Positions 1 to 6,943 of a DNA stretch of 15,887 nt are shown here, in pieces. Both the position numbers and the translations under genes were made by a program. Position 1 is the stretch's first letter, and every line of letters starts with the position of its first letter. The stretch spans positions 1 to 15,887 of the forward strand of contig JAISZE010000081.1 of the NCBI GenBank assembly GCA_031269405.1, read 5' to 3'. Source of the DNA: Treponema sp. (GTDB lineage: Bacteria > Spirochaetota > Spirochaetia > Treponematales > Breznakiellaceae). Under the pieces are notes generated by a model. It was not told where the DNA came from. It saw only the letters and a list, made by a program, of their open reading frames with translations, and searched no databases.

Positions 1-106
1 GCCCTTCTACTGTAGAAGTAGGCCCTTTTACCTTGGAGTTATACCCTTCTGCCTCAGAGTTATACCCTTTTATCGCGTAATTATACCCTTTTGCGGTGTC
101 TTGGCA
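1..106. repeat. Degenerate 21-bp tandem repeat, five units
   Basis: CCCTT recurs at 2, 23, 44, 65 and 86, exactly 21 bp apart. Units 2 to 4 share the core GTTATACCCTTYT or ATTATACCCTTTT. Because 21 is a multiple of three, the period is preserved as heptapeptides on both strands; the minus strand gives KGYNYAI, KGYNSEA, EGYNSKV, KGPTSTV. The first unit contains a near-perfect palindrome (CTTCTAC-TGTAGAAG). Units are contiguous, so this is not a CRISPR. It may be the multiple terminal repeats of an IS21-like element or a coding repeat. The array may continue past the left edge. Confidence 0.75.
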
Positions 107-111
107 GAAAT

Positions 112-130
112 GTGGGTCATTTTGACACAC
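112..130. mobile_element. Imperfect 19-bp palindrome, possible IS21-family terminal sequence
   Basis: GTGGGTCATTTTGACACAC is an imperfect dyad (GTG-GTCA ... TGAC-CAC). Read leftward, the local sequence begins TGTGTGTCAAAATGACCC and is followed by the 21-bp repeats. Known of the family: IS21-type elements start with TGT and often carry multiple repeats near their ends. No transposase gene (istA/istB) lies inside the window, so any element would extend beyond the left edge. A regulatory operator is an alternative. Confidence 0.3.
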
Positions 131-207
131 AGGCGGCGCCATACAGGAAAGAGGAAAACCTCCGGTAAACCCCGGATTTAAGCGGTGAAAGCCGTGAAAA
201 GTATAAC

Positions 208-378
208 TTACAGGGGGGGGGGGGGGGGGGGGGGCAGATAATTAAAGGGGGTTCTATCCCTATACAGGGTATTGAGAGGTTTTCTTATCAAAACAACACC
301 TCCTACAGGTCCACTATAGACAACTCCGGTCTCAATAATCAGGCAGTTGGTGCGGCGCAAAGAATTACAAGCGTTCAT
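208..378 (-). CDS. Small hypothetical ORF (56 aa) ending in a poly-proline run encoded by the poly-G tract
   Basis: The ATG at 376-378 is preceded on the minus strand by GGGGGAGA with a 7-nt gap, a good ribosome site. The first 45 residues start MNACNSLRRTN and include VYSGPVGGVVLIRK. Translation then gives NYL, seven prolines from the 22-G run (213-234), one leucine and a TAA at 208-210. A near-consensus promoter lies at 558-585. I recognise no family. The stop sits immediately after a homopolymer, so tract length decides the C terminus: 22 G gives a 56-aa product, while 23 or 20 G joins the frame open to the left edge. This arrangement is typical of contingency genes, but the ORF is short and could be fortuitous, especially beside a possible IS end. 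Confidence 0.3.
   Translation of the reverse strand: MNACNSLRRTNCLIIETGVVYSGPVGGVVLIRKPLNTLYRDRTPFNYLPPPPPPPL
213..234. repeat. Homopolymeric G tract, 22 bases
   Basis: Twenty-two consecutive G residues lie at 213-234 between CA and CAG. Tracts of this length slip readily during replication. In Treponema pallidum shorter poly-G tracts control expression of tpr-type genes, which is established knowledge. The count given here could itself be a sequencing or assembly error. Confidence 0.9.
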
Positions 379-454
379 AACCAGTTCTCCCCCTTTTAAC
401 CAAAGTATATCCCAACATAACAGCCAGGACCGGCTAATCCATATAATCAGCCAA

Positions 455-478
455 CCTCGCCCCGCAGAACGGACGAGG
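455..478. other. Hairpin in the leader of the leftward transcript
   Basis: CCTCG (455-459) pairs with CGAGG (474-478), and CCG (462-464) pairs with CGG (470-472) inside it. It lies between the promoter at 558-585 and the small ORF starting at 378, so it would be part of a leader of roughly 170 nt. No T-run follows on either strand, so it is not a simple terminator. Confidence 0.4.
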
Positions 479-527
479 TATGGTTGTTCCCGTAAGGTAT
501 CTGACTAAGGTCAAGGTACATACCTTT

Positions 528-550
528 CGAATCGAATGAACGAATCGAAT
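528..550. repeat. CGAATCGAAT direct repeat
   Basis: The 10-bp CGAATCGAAT occurs at 528-537 and again at 541-550, separated by GAA; each copy is itself two CGAAT units. It sits just downstream of the leftward promoter, at the predicted start of the transcript. Confidence 0.7.
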
Positions 551-557
551 CAAGATA

Positions 558-585
558 AGTATACACCCGTTTTGAAGATTGTCAA
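558..585 (-). promoter_or_regulatory. Sigma-70-type promoter reading left
   Basis: On the minus strand TTGACA (580-585, 6/6 consensus) is followed after 16 bp by TATACT (558-563, 5/6). Predicted transcription starts near 551 and runs toward the small ORF at 208-378. It faces away from the DUF1638 gene, whose 3' end is at 631, so it is an independent leftward unit. Confidence 0.6.
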
Positions 586-630
586 GTGTTTTTTGAAAAT
601 TTTTTAGTTTTTTTGGATCTTTTTATGGAA

Positions 631-1374
631 TCACTTATACCGGATAATCCCTTCGTCATAGCTGGGAGCTATCGTCTTCCCCGGAGGGACAACCAGGACA
701 TCTTCCCCGTCAAACCGGCCCTCAAGCATCTTTTCAAGCAGAGCCGGGCTCCCTTTCTCTTCCTGGTAGTTCCATTTAAGGTAAGAAGCGCACTCCCTGG
801 TATACCGGCGGTAATAGTCAGCATTCCCCAGCACCTCCCAGTCGATAAAAAAGGCCCTGTTATAGGATTTAAACCAGCCCTGCTCCATCTCCATAAGGTA
901 TTCAGCGTTATCCTCGCCGTATTTATCAACATAAGACTGGTAAGTCCTCTGGTAGCGCTCTTCCCCGGGCTGGAGGGAACGCTCGATCCAGCCCCGGGAG
1001 TACCAGTAGGTTCCGGGGTATTCGGCGAACAAATCCGCATAGCGCCGCTTCGAGCCCAGGATCAGGGTGATGCAGTCGTGGGCCCTGGGGACGGCCAGGG
1101 GTACATAGGGGCTTTTAAGCCCCGCGATGCTGTTGTCGCAGAGGCCGTAGCCGAGAATGATAAAATCGTAGCGCCCCGCTTCGCTGTTATGCCTGAAGGG
1201 GAATTCCTTGTTCGCCTCTTCGATTGATTCGGCCAGCATGGCCCGCAGCTTGTCCGGGGTCTCGTGAAGCCCCTGGGGCAGATAGGTAACGTCTACGTAA
1301 CAGGGGGACAGGCTGCTCAGGTACGAAATCTCCCGCCTGAGCACCTCGCATGCGAATACTTTAAGTTTAAGCAT
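631..1374 (-). CDS. DUF1638 domain protein
   Basis: This 247-aa protein shows the DUF1638 signature: an N-terminal Cys9 region, YLPQGLHETP (residues 31-40), DFIILGYGLCDNSIAGL (70-86), PRAHDC (96-101) followed by TLILGS (103-108), and PGTYWYSRGWIE (120-131). Conserved Cys9, His37, Cys79, His99, Asp100 and Cys101 could form a metal or corrinoid site, which is inference. There is no signal peptide or membrane segment, so it is cytoplasmic. The family has no settled function; in methanogens members often sit near methylamine and corrinoid methyltransferase genes. The ATG at 1372-1374 has GAGGA a few bases upstream. It is divergent from the transport operon starting at 1493, with 118 bp between, and may share regulation with it. 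Confidence 0.85.
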   Translation of the reverse strand: MLKLKVFACEVLRREISYLSSLSPCYVDVTYLPQGLHETPDKLRAMLAESIEEANKEFPFRHNSEAGRYDFIILGYGLCDNSIAGLKSPYVPLAVPRAHDCITLILGSKRRYADLFAEYPGTYWYSRGWIERSLQPGEERYQRTYQSYVDKYGEDNAEYLMEMEQGWFKSYNRAFFIDWEVLGNADYYRRYTRECASYLKWNYQEEKGSPALLEKMLEGRFDGEDVLVVPPGKTIAPSYDEGIIRYK

Positions 1375-1402
1375 TGGATCCTCACCGCTTTCATCCTATA
1401 AC
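1374..1402 (+). promoter_or_regulatory. Candidate promoter of the transport operon
   Basis: TTGGAT (1374-1379) and TATAAC (1397-1402) are separated by 17 bp. The -10 matches 5/6 and the -35 only 3/6. Transcription would start near 1409, placing the hairpins at 1417-1446 in the leader. The -35 overlaps the first codon of the divergent DUF1638 gene. Confidence 0.4.
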
Positions 1403-1428
1403 GGCTGGGCCGCAAAGTCCAGCGGACG

Positions 1429-1455
1429 CCGTATTGTCCAATACGGGCTTTTTAT
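1429..1455 (+). terminator. Leader hairpin with T-run (attenuator-like)
   Basis: CCGTATT (1429-1435) pairs perfectly with AATACGG (1440-1446) around a GTCC loop, followed by GCTTTTTATTT. It has intrinsic-terminator form in the rightward direction. It lies upstream of the first gene of the operon and ends about 25 nt before its ribosome site. Two smaller hairpins precede it (402-412 and 417-427 of the same thousand: CGGC/GCCG and GTCC/GGAC). With no rightward gene upstream, this suggests premature termination of the operon's own transcript, though it may only insulate the divergent pair. Confidence 0.5.
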
Positions 1456-1492
1456 TTATCCTTGGTTATGCGTAAAACAGGGAGAGGCTGGG

Positions 1493-3046
1493 ATGCAGAA
1501 ACGTCCATGTATTGTCAATATTGTGAATTTCATCAGGGCCCTGGAGCCCAGGCTGGAAATGGATCTGTACGAGCCTGTACGGGAACAGCTTGCGCTGCTG
1601 GAAAAGTACGGTATGCGGGGAACTTTCCTGCTGCAATACGACGCCCTGCTGGATGAAACCTATGTTACTATGCTCCAGAACAGGGCCCATGAAACCGGCG
1701 TCTGGCTTGAAATCGTGGAACCTCTGGTAAAGGACTGCGGGCTTCCCTGGCGGGGGCGCTTCCCCTGGGACTGGCATTCCCATGTGGGTTTTTCTGTAGG
1801 TTATACCCCTAAGGAACGGGAAGGGCTCATCGACTGCGTTATGGAAAAGTTCAAGTCCCTTTTCGGCGCATACCCCAAATCCGTAGCGTCCTGGATGATC
1901 GATGCCCACAGCCTGGCTTATCTTTCGGACAAGTACCATATCACCGCCAGCGCGAACTGCAAGGAACAGTGGGGTACCGACGGCTACACCATCTGGGGCG
2001 GGTATTACAACCAGGCCTACTACCCTTCCCGGACCAACGCCCTGGCGCCGGGAAGCAGCGCCGAAACCCAGATACCCCTGCCGGTTTTCCGTATGCTGGG
2101 AAGCGATCCCGTGCTGCAGTACGACTACGGCCTCAACACCGATTCCGGCGCGGCCTCAAGCCAGGGGGTTATCACCTTGGAGCCGGTCTACACAGGGAAC
2201 GCCGGGGGCGGCGGGGTTCCGGCCTGGGTGGACTGGTTTCTGGACGAGGTTATGAGCGGTTGCTGCCTGAGCTTCAACTACGCCCAGGCTGGGCAGGAAA
2301 ACAGCTTCGGCTGGCAGGCTATGAAGGACGGGCTGACGTACCAGTTTGAAAGACTGGGCGCCCTTTCCAGGGCCGGGAAGATCCGTATCGAAACCCTGGC
2401 GGAATCAGGCGAGTGGTTCCGCAAACAGTACCCTTTGACTCCCAACTCGGCGTCCACCGCCCTAGGGGACTGGAAAAAGGAAGGAAAGCGTTCAATCTGG
2501 TTCTGTTCACGGAAATACCGGGTGAATTGTTATTCGGAAGGCGAAAGTTTCTGGTTCCGGGATCTCATGCTCTTCGACGACGACTATGCCGAACGCTACC
2601 TCCGGGATATCTGCAAAAATGAGAACATGACCTATGACGCCCTGCCGGTGATAGACGGAAACCGCTGGAGCGGCCGGGGAAAACGGGCAGGCTGGTATTT
2701 CTGCGGAAAAAACGGCGTAATGGCAATAAAGGACTGCGCCGTGGAGGAAGCCGGGGAAGACCTGCGGCTTATATTGAAGGCCGGCGGCGGATCTATAACC
2801 ATCACCTGCCGTACGGCGTCTCTGGAAATCCTCGCTGACCAGGGGCTTGATTTCCACCTGGAAATGCTGTGGGGTTTAAGCGCCGAAATGGATAGCGCCG
2901 AAAGGAGCGAAAAGAAGCTGAAGCTGCGGCATGAGGACTTTGCCTACGAAGCGCGCCTGGTCGCAGGCTTCTTTCGGGGCAGCGCGGTAGTCCCGGAGCA
3001 GGGACGTATTGTTCTGGAATTGTCAAAACAAAAGGGAATAGAGTGA
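1493..3046 (+). CDS. Polysaccharide-deacetylase-like barrel protein, first gene of the transport operon
   Basis: This is a 517-aa protein without signal peptide, so probably cytoplasmic. Residues 6-60 (IVNIVNFIRALEPR, then LLEKYGMRGTFLLQYDAL) resemble the start of a NodB-type or related (beta/alpha) barrel, where a chain that ages through 'YG..GTFL' is common. Candidate metal or catalytic residues are Asp50, His95 and His97 in DWHSHVGFS, and Asp137 and His139 in WMIDAHS. The usual TFDDG motif is absent, so it is not a standard deacetylase; a glycosidase-like or phosphatase-like role is equally possible. The C-terminal ~150 residues look like a beta-rich accessory domain. GGAGAGG precedes the ATG by 5 nt. 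Its TGA overlaps the GTG of the ATPase gene by 4 bp, so it is translationally coupled and likely acts on the imported substrate. Confidence 0.65.
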   Translation: MQKRPCIVNIVNFIRALEPRLEMDLYEPVREQLALLEKYGMRGTFLLQYDALLDETYVTMLQNRAHETGVWLEIVEPLVKDCGLPWRGRFPWDWHSHVGFSVGYTPKEREGLIDCVMEKFKSLFGAYPKSVASWMIDAHSLAYLSDKYHITASANCKEQWGTDGYTIWGGYYNQAYYPSRTNALAPGSSAETQIPLPVFRMLGSDPVLQYDYGLNTDSGAASSQGVITLEPVYTGNAGGGGVPAWVDWFLDEVMSGCCLSFNYAQAGQENSFGWQAMKDGLTYQFERLGALSRAGKIRIETLAESGEWFRKQYPLTPNSASTALGDWKKEGKRSIWFCSRKYRVNCYSEGESFWFRDLMLFDDDYAERYLRDICKNENMTYDALPVIDGNRWSGRGKRAGWYFCGKNGVMAIKDCAVEEAGEDLRLILKAGGGSITITCRTASLEILADQGLDFHLEMLWGLSAEMDSAERSEKKLKLRHEDFAYEARLVAGFFRGSAVVPEQGRIVLELSKQKGIE

Positions 3047-4149
3047 GCGGACAGGAACTGCTGCGGCTTAGGGGGATTGAAAAAAGTTTCGGCGAAACCG
3101 AAGTGCTGAGGGGTATCGATCTTTCTGTGCAAAAAGGGGAATTCATTACTATCCTGGGCTCTTCGGGCTGCGGCAAGACCACTCTGCTCAGGATCATAGC
3201 AGGCTTGGAAGAAGCCGGAAAAGGCCGGGTATTCCTCAACGGCCGGGACGTTACTATGGACGAGCCCCACAAACGGGATGTCCGTATGGTCTTCCAGAAC
3301 TACGCCCTTTTCCCGCACATGAACGTGGAGGCTAATATCGGCTACAGCCTGCGCCTGAAACGCCTTCCCCGTGAAAAAATAAAAAGAGAAACTGCCGCCG
3401 CCCTGGAACTGGTCCGGCTTTCGGGTTATGAAAAGCGCATGCCTGCGGCGCTTTCCGGGGGCCAGCGCCAGCGGGTTGCTGTGGCCCGGGCCTTGGTAAA
3501 CCGCCCTCCCCTTTTGCTCCTGGACGAGCCTTTAGGGGCCCTGGATCTCCAACTCAGGCGGCAGATGCAGTTGGAACTGAAGCGTATACAGCAGCAGCTT
3601 GGTATTACATTCATATATATAACCCACGATCAGGAAGAGGCTCTTACCATGTCGGACCGCATAGCGGTGATGAGGAACGGCGTTTTCGAACAGTTGGGGT
3701 CCGCGTCTGAAGTCTATAACCGGCCCAGGACCAGTTATGTGGCCCGTTTTGTAGGGAACGCCAACATCCTGCAAGGGAAGGTCGTTTCCAAAGAAGGCGG
3801 AAAAGGCAGGGAAATCCTCACTGTCGAGGTTTCAGGCGCCAGGGTCCTTGCGGCTTCGGAAGGAAGGAATGTAGAACCGGGAGAACGTGTTACCCTGGCG
3901 GTGCGCACCGAGTATGTCAATTTTATGCCTTCGGGCGCTAAAGGGGCTCCCGGCATCCCTGCGAGGATCACCGCAAAGAGCTTTACCGGAGGCCAGCTCA
4001 GGATCAGCGCTGTTCTTACGGCGGGTGAAGGGGGCTGCGAGGTAACCGCCAGCCGCCACGGTATTGATTCGCCCCTGGAAACAGGCGGCGAAGTGCTGGC
4101 TTCCTGGCAGGATCCGGAACAAGCGGTCCTGGTGGAGGACAGGGAATGA
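3043..4149 (+). CDS. potA: ABC transporter ATPase, PotA-like
   Basis: This 368-aa ATPase powers the uptake system encoded by the next three genes. It has Walker A GSSGCGKTT (39-47), Q-loop Gln85 in VFQNYALFPHM, signature LSGGQ (137-141), Walker B LLLLDE (157-162), D-loop GALD (165-168) and switch His195 in THDQEEA. A C-terminal TOBE-type region (about 280-365) is typical of the PotA/FbpC/MalK importers. The start is GTG at 3043, overlapping the previous stop as GTGA, with AGGGAA upstream. It overlaps the permease gene by ATGA at 4146. The ATPase class is certain; the polyamine label rests only on family resemblance, and the binding protein argues for a different ligand. Confidence 0.9.
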   Translation: MSGQELLRLRGIEKSFGETEVLRGIDLSVQKGEFITILGSSGCGKTTLLRIIAGLEEAGKGRVFLNGRDVTMDEPHKRDVRMVFQNYALFPHMNVEANIGYSLRLKRLPREKIKRETAAALELVRLSGYEKRMPAALSGGQRQRVAVARALVNRPPLLLLDEPLGALDLQLRRQMQLELKRIQQQLGITFIYITHDQEEALTMSDRIAVMRNGVFEQLGSASEVYNRPRTSYVARFVGNANILQGKVVSKEGGKGREILTVEVSGARVLAASEGRNVEPGERVTLAVRTEYVNFMPSGAKGAPGIPARITAKSFTGGQLRISAVLTAGEGGCEVTASRHGIDSPLETGGEVLASWQDPEQAVLVEDRE

Positions 4150-5012
4150 GAAAGCGGAACCCCGCCGCCAGAGGGGCGATTCTTAACGGCGCCTTCCCTA
4201 TGTTCGTCTTTACCTTGGTCTTTGTGCTCCTGCCCCTTATATACATGGTGGTGTTGAGCTTTATGCGGAGAGAAGGGGCCTGGGGCGTAAGCGCGGCGTT
4301 TACGGTCAGAAATTATGCCCGCATCGGCGAGCCTGTTTACGCGGCGGCGTTTTACCAGTCCTTCATGCTGGCCTTTGTGTCCACGCTGCTTACCATCCTG
4401 CTGGGCTATCCTTTTGGTTATTTCATGGCAAGGCTTGGCCCGGTATGGAAGAACAAAATCATGCTCTTCCTCATCATCCCCTTCTGGACCAGTTCCCTTA
4501 TGCGCCTCTACGGCTGGATTATCATGTTCCGGGCCAACGGGGTGCTGGATGCGTTCCTGATGAAAACCGGTTTAACCCGGGAGCCCCTCAAGCTGCTCTA
4601 CACCTACCCTGCGGTGGTTACGGGCATGGTCTACGCCCTCCTGCCTTTCATGATCTATTCGGTATATGCCAGCGCCGAAAAGCTGGACTGGGGGCTTGTG
4701 GAAGCTGCTCGCAACCTGGGGGCCTCCAGGATAGAAGCCTTTATCACCGTGAGTTTCCCCCTTACCATGCCGGGGCTTTTCTCAGGCGTGGTCCTCAGTT
4801 TCGTCCCTTCAATGGGGCTTTTCTTCATTGCCGATATTCTTGGGGGCAACAAGGTGGTCCTTGTAGGGAGCGTCATACAGGAACAGCTTATGAAAGCCCA
4901 TGACTGGCCCTATGCCGCGGCCCTGAGCGTGGTGCTTATGAGCATGACGACGTTCTTCATCTGGCTTTACCGTAAATTCACCCATTCAGGGGAACTTGAG
5001 GGGCTGGTATGA
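4146..5012 (+). CDS. potB: ABC importer permease, PotB-like
   Basis: This 288-aa integral membrane protein has about six predicted helices: the first at residues 17-38, others near 72-95, 104-128, 155-176, 207-232 and 258-275. The cytoplasmic EAA loop that docks on the ATPase is EAARNLGASRIEAF (186-199) followed by SFPLTMPG (203-210). It forms the translocation pore with the PotC-like partner. Its ATG overlaps the ATPase stop by 4 bp, and its TGA overlaps the next ATG by 4 bp, so all three are coupled. The gene symbol denotes the family; the substrate is not established. Confidence 0.9.
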   Translation: MRKRNPAARGAILNGAFPMFVFTLVFVLLPLIYMVVLSFMRREGAWGVSAAFTVRNYARIGEPVYAAAFYQSFMLAFVSTLLTILLGYPFGYFMARLGPVWKNKIMLFLIIPFWTSSLMRLYGWIIMFRANGVLDAFLMKTGLTREPLKLLYTYPAVVTGMVYALLPFMIYSVYASAEKLDWGLVEAARNLGASRIEAFITVSFPLTMPGLFSGVVLSFVPSMGLFFIADILGGNKVVLVGSVIQEQLMKAHDWPYAAALSVVLMSMTTFFIWLYRKFTHSGELEGLV

Positions 5013-5824
5013 CCGGGCATCCGGACACGAAAGGGATTTCAGGCAGGATCTACCTGGGTTTAATCCTGGCCCTTATGTACGCGCCTATTGTCCTGGTGGT
5101 TCTTTATTCCTTTAACGGCAGCCGCATCTCGTCGGTGTGGAAGGGTTTTACGTTAAATTGGTACCGGGAGCTCTTCCGGGACCGGGCTATGTTCGACGCC
5201 CTGCGGAACAGCCTGGTTCTGGCGCTGCTCTCCAGTTTTTCCGCCGCTGTCCTCGGGACCCTGGGCGCGGTAGGTATGACCCGGGCCAGGCCTGTTCCGG
5301 GGAAATTCAGCAAAGCTATGGAGTACCTTTCCATACTTCCTATTATGACGCCGGAAATAATCCTGGGTATGGTGTTTCTGGCCTTCTTCTCCCTCCTGGG
5401 CCTTCCTGCGGGCATGCTTACCCTGGTGATAGCCCACACGTGTTTCTGCGTCCCCTATGTGTACCTCCTGGTCAAGGCCAGGCTTGCGGGGCTGGACCGG
5501 GGTTATGTCGAGGCGGCCCGGAACCTGGGGGCCGGGGAATGGCGGGCTTTTCTGGACATCACCCTGCCCCTCATACTTCCCGCGGTTGTTTCAGGGATAC
5601 TCCTCTCTTTTGCCATGAGTTTTGACGATGTTATTATCAGCGTCTTTGTAACCGGCCCTGGAACCAACACCCTGCCTATACGTATTTATTCCCAAATCAA
5701 GACCGGAGTTACTCCAAAGACCAACGCCCTCTGCACGCTCCTCTTTGCTGCCACGGTCCTTTTGTGTATACTTTCCATGGCGGTTTCCCGTATACGGGTT
5801 AAAAGCGCCGGAGGAGAAAAATAA
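5009..5824 (+). CDS. potC: ABC importer permease, PotC-like
   Basis: This 271-aa membrane protein with about six helices is the second pore subunit. The EAA loop is VEAARNLGAGEWRAF (167-181) with LPLILPAV (186-193). The segment SFDDVIISVFVTGPGTNTLP (204-223) followed by RIYSQIKTGVTP matches the well-conserved PotC C-terminal half closely, which is why PotC rather than another permease type is called. It starts at ATG 5009, within the ATGA overlap with the PotB-like gene. The binding-protein gene follows after 28 bp. Confidence 0.9.
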   Translation: MTGHPDTKGISGRIYLGLILALMYAPIVLVVLYSFNGSRISSVWKGFTLNWYRELFRDRAMFDALRNSLVLALLSSFSAAVLGTLGAVGMTRARPVPGKFSKAMEYLSILPIMTPEIILGMVFLAFFSLLGLPAGMLTLVIAHTCFCVPYVYLLVKARLAGLDRGYVEAARNLGAGEWRAFLDITLPLILPAVVSGILLSFAMSFDDVIISVFVTGPGTNTLPIRIYSQIKTGVTPKTNALCTLLFAATVLLCILSMAVSRIRVKSAGGEK

Positions 5825-5852
5825 AAATAAAATGGAGAACAAGGAGCGTATT

Positions 5853-6923
5853 ATGAAAAAAATGAAAAAATGGAGTCTCATCGCAGCAGTAGTTCTCGTT
5901 CTGGGAATACCTTCCGTCCTTTTTGCGGGAGGTTCCCGTGCAAGGCAGCAGGACAAGGTGTTCACTCTCTACACCTGGCCGGAAATGTTCCCGCAGGAAA
6001 TCCTTGAGGGCTTTGAGAAAGAAACGGGCTTCACCATCAACTACGTCAATTTCGATTATGACGAAACTATGCTCACAAAGCTGGAGACTGCGGGCGGCGG
6101 GGATTACGACCTCATCATCGCGGACGACTACATCATCGAAACGGCTATCGAAAAAGGGCTGGTTCAGAAGCTGGACAAAAGCAAGCTGGGCAATTACGGC
6201 GGCGTCAACCCTATCTACCAGGGCCAGTTCTATGATCCCCGTGACGAGTACACGGTTCCTTACGGCGCCGGGGTCCAGACCATCGTCTACGATCCTTCCA
6301 GAGTGGGAATCAGTATCTCCGGCTATGCGGACCTTTGGGATCCCGGCCTTAAGGAGAGCGTGGGGACTATCGAAAACTACCGGGTTATCAACGGCATGGC
6401 CCTCAAGGTCCTGGGGAAAAGCTACAACACCAACGACCCGGCGGATATTGCCGCAGCAGGGGGCAGGCTCCTGGCGCTGGCCCCGAATATCAGGCTTATC
6501 AGGGACGACAACCTCCAGGATGAGCTTCTTTCAGGGGAGATATCCGCGGCGGTGATGTATACTTCCCAGGTAACTATGGTAAAGATGGAAAATCCCGGCC
6601 TTGAGGTGGTGTTTCCCAAAGAAGGCATCGGCTTCGGCATCATGGCGGGTTTTATCCCCAGCAAGGCCCCTAACGCTGAGGCGGCATACGCCTTCCTCAA
6701 CTATATCATGGACGCCAGCCGCGGGGCGCAGTGCTTTGAATATCTGGGGTATTACAGCACCTTTTCCGCCTCTGACCCCTATATCAGCCAGGAATACAAG
6801 TCCTTTCTGACCCTTCCGGCAGGTTTCAACACCAACATGGAAATGATCCAGAACATAAACCCTGAAGCCGATGAGGAGCATACCCGGATATGGACCGCCT
6901 TTAAGGCGGCGGCTGGGCAGTAA
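5853..6923 (+). CDS. Periplasmic substrate-binding protein, PotD-like with altered ligand site
   Basis: This 356-aa exported protein captures the ligand for the preceding transporter. The start is the ATG at 5853 with AAGGAGCG 5 nt upstream; an open frame extends upstream but lacks a comparable site. The signal peptide is KK-rich followed by a hydrophobic stretch (WSLIAAVVLVLGIP) and a likely cleavage after LFA, before GGSR; there is no lipobox cysteine. The fold matches PotD: FTLYTWPEM near residues 37-45, YDLIIADDY, LVQKLDKSKL, DPRDEYTVPYG and VVFPKEG. By my alignment from memory with E. coli PotD, Asp168 becomes Asn, Glu171 Val, Trp229 Tyr, Trp255 Gly and Asp257 Met. The amine-binding acids are thus missing and the ligand is probably not a polyamine. 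Confidence 0.85.
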   Translation: MKKMKKWSLIAAVVLVLGIPSVLFAGGSRARQQDKVFTLYTWPEMFPQEILEGFEKETGFTINYVNFDYDETMLTKLETAGGGDYDLIIADDYIIETAIEKGLVQKLDKSKLGNYGGVNPIYQGQFYDPRDEYTVPYGAGVQTIVYDPSRVGISISGYADLWDPGLKESVGTIENYRVINGMALKVLGKSYNTNDPADIAAAGGRLLALAPNIRLIRDDNLQDELLSGEISAAVMYTSQVTMVKMENPGLEVVFPKEGIGFGIMAGFIPSKAPNAEAAYAFLNYIMDASRGAQCFEYLGYYSTFSASDPYISQEYKSFLTLPAGFNTNMEMIQNINPEADEEHTRIWTAFKAAAGQ

Positions 6924-6943
6924 ACAGCAGCAACTATATCCAA

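Larger units (their letters stand above)
1..212 (-). other. Open frame beyond the poly-G tract, out of phase with the small ORF at 208-378
   Basis: Read leftward from 212 in the phase beginning xCT GTA AGT, this frame has no stop to the window edge (about 70 codons). It encodes a Gly/Pro-rich stretch, then a segment containing CQNDPHFCQDTAKGYN, then the KGYN heptapeptide repeats from the 21-bp array. It has no start codon with a ribosome site of its own near the tract. It would be translated only if the upstream small ORF shifted frame by one base within the G tract. The CQNDPHFCQ part coincides with the palindrome at 112-130, so the open frame may simply reflect an IS end. I recognise no domain. 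Confidence 0.3.

Noticed and set aside
1..106. CRISPR array
   Set aside because: The repeats are contiguous 21-bp units without unique spacers and no cas genes are present.
586..1227. 213-codon rightward frame
   Set aside because: It is antisense to the DUF1638 gene, which carries the family motifs; no ribosome site precedes it.
1462..1656. Leader peptide upstream of the barrel-protein gene
   Set aside because: The TTG start has no ribosome site and the frame runs far into the coding gene; residues show no attenuation-type codon run.
5745..5852. Longer start for the binding protein
   Set aside because: It would lie inside the PotC-like gene and destroy the N-terminal signal peptide; AAGGAG precedes the ATG at 5853.
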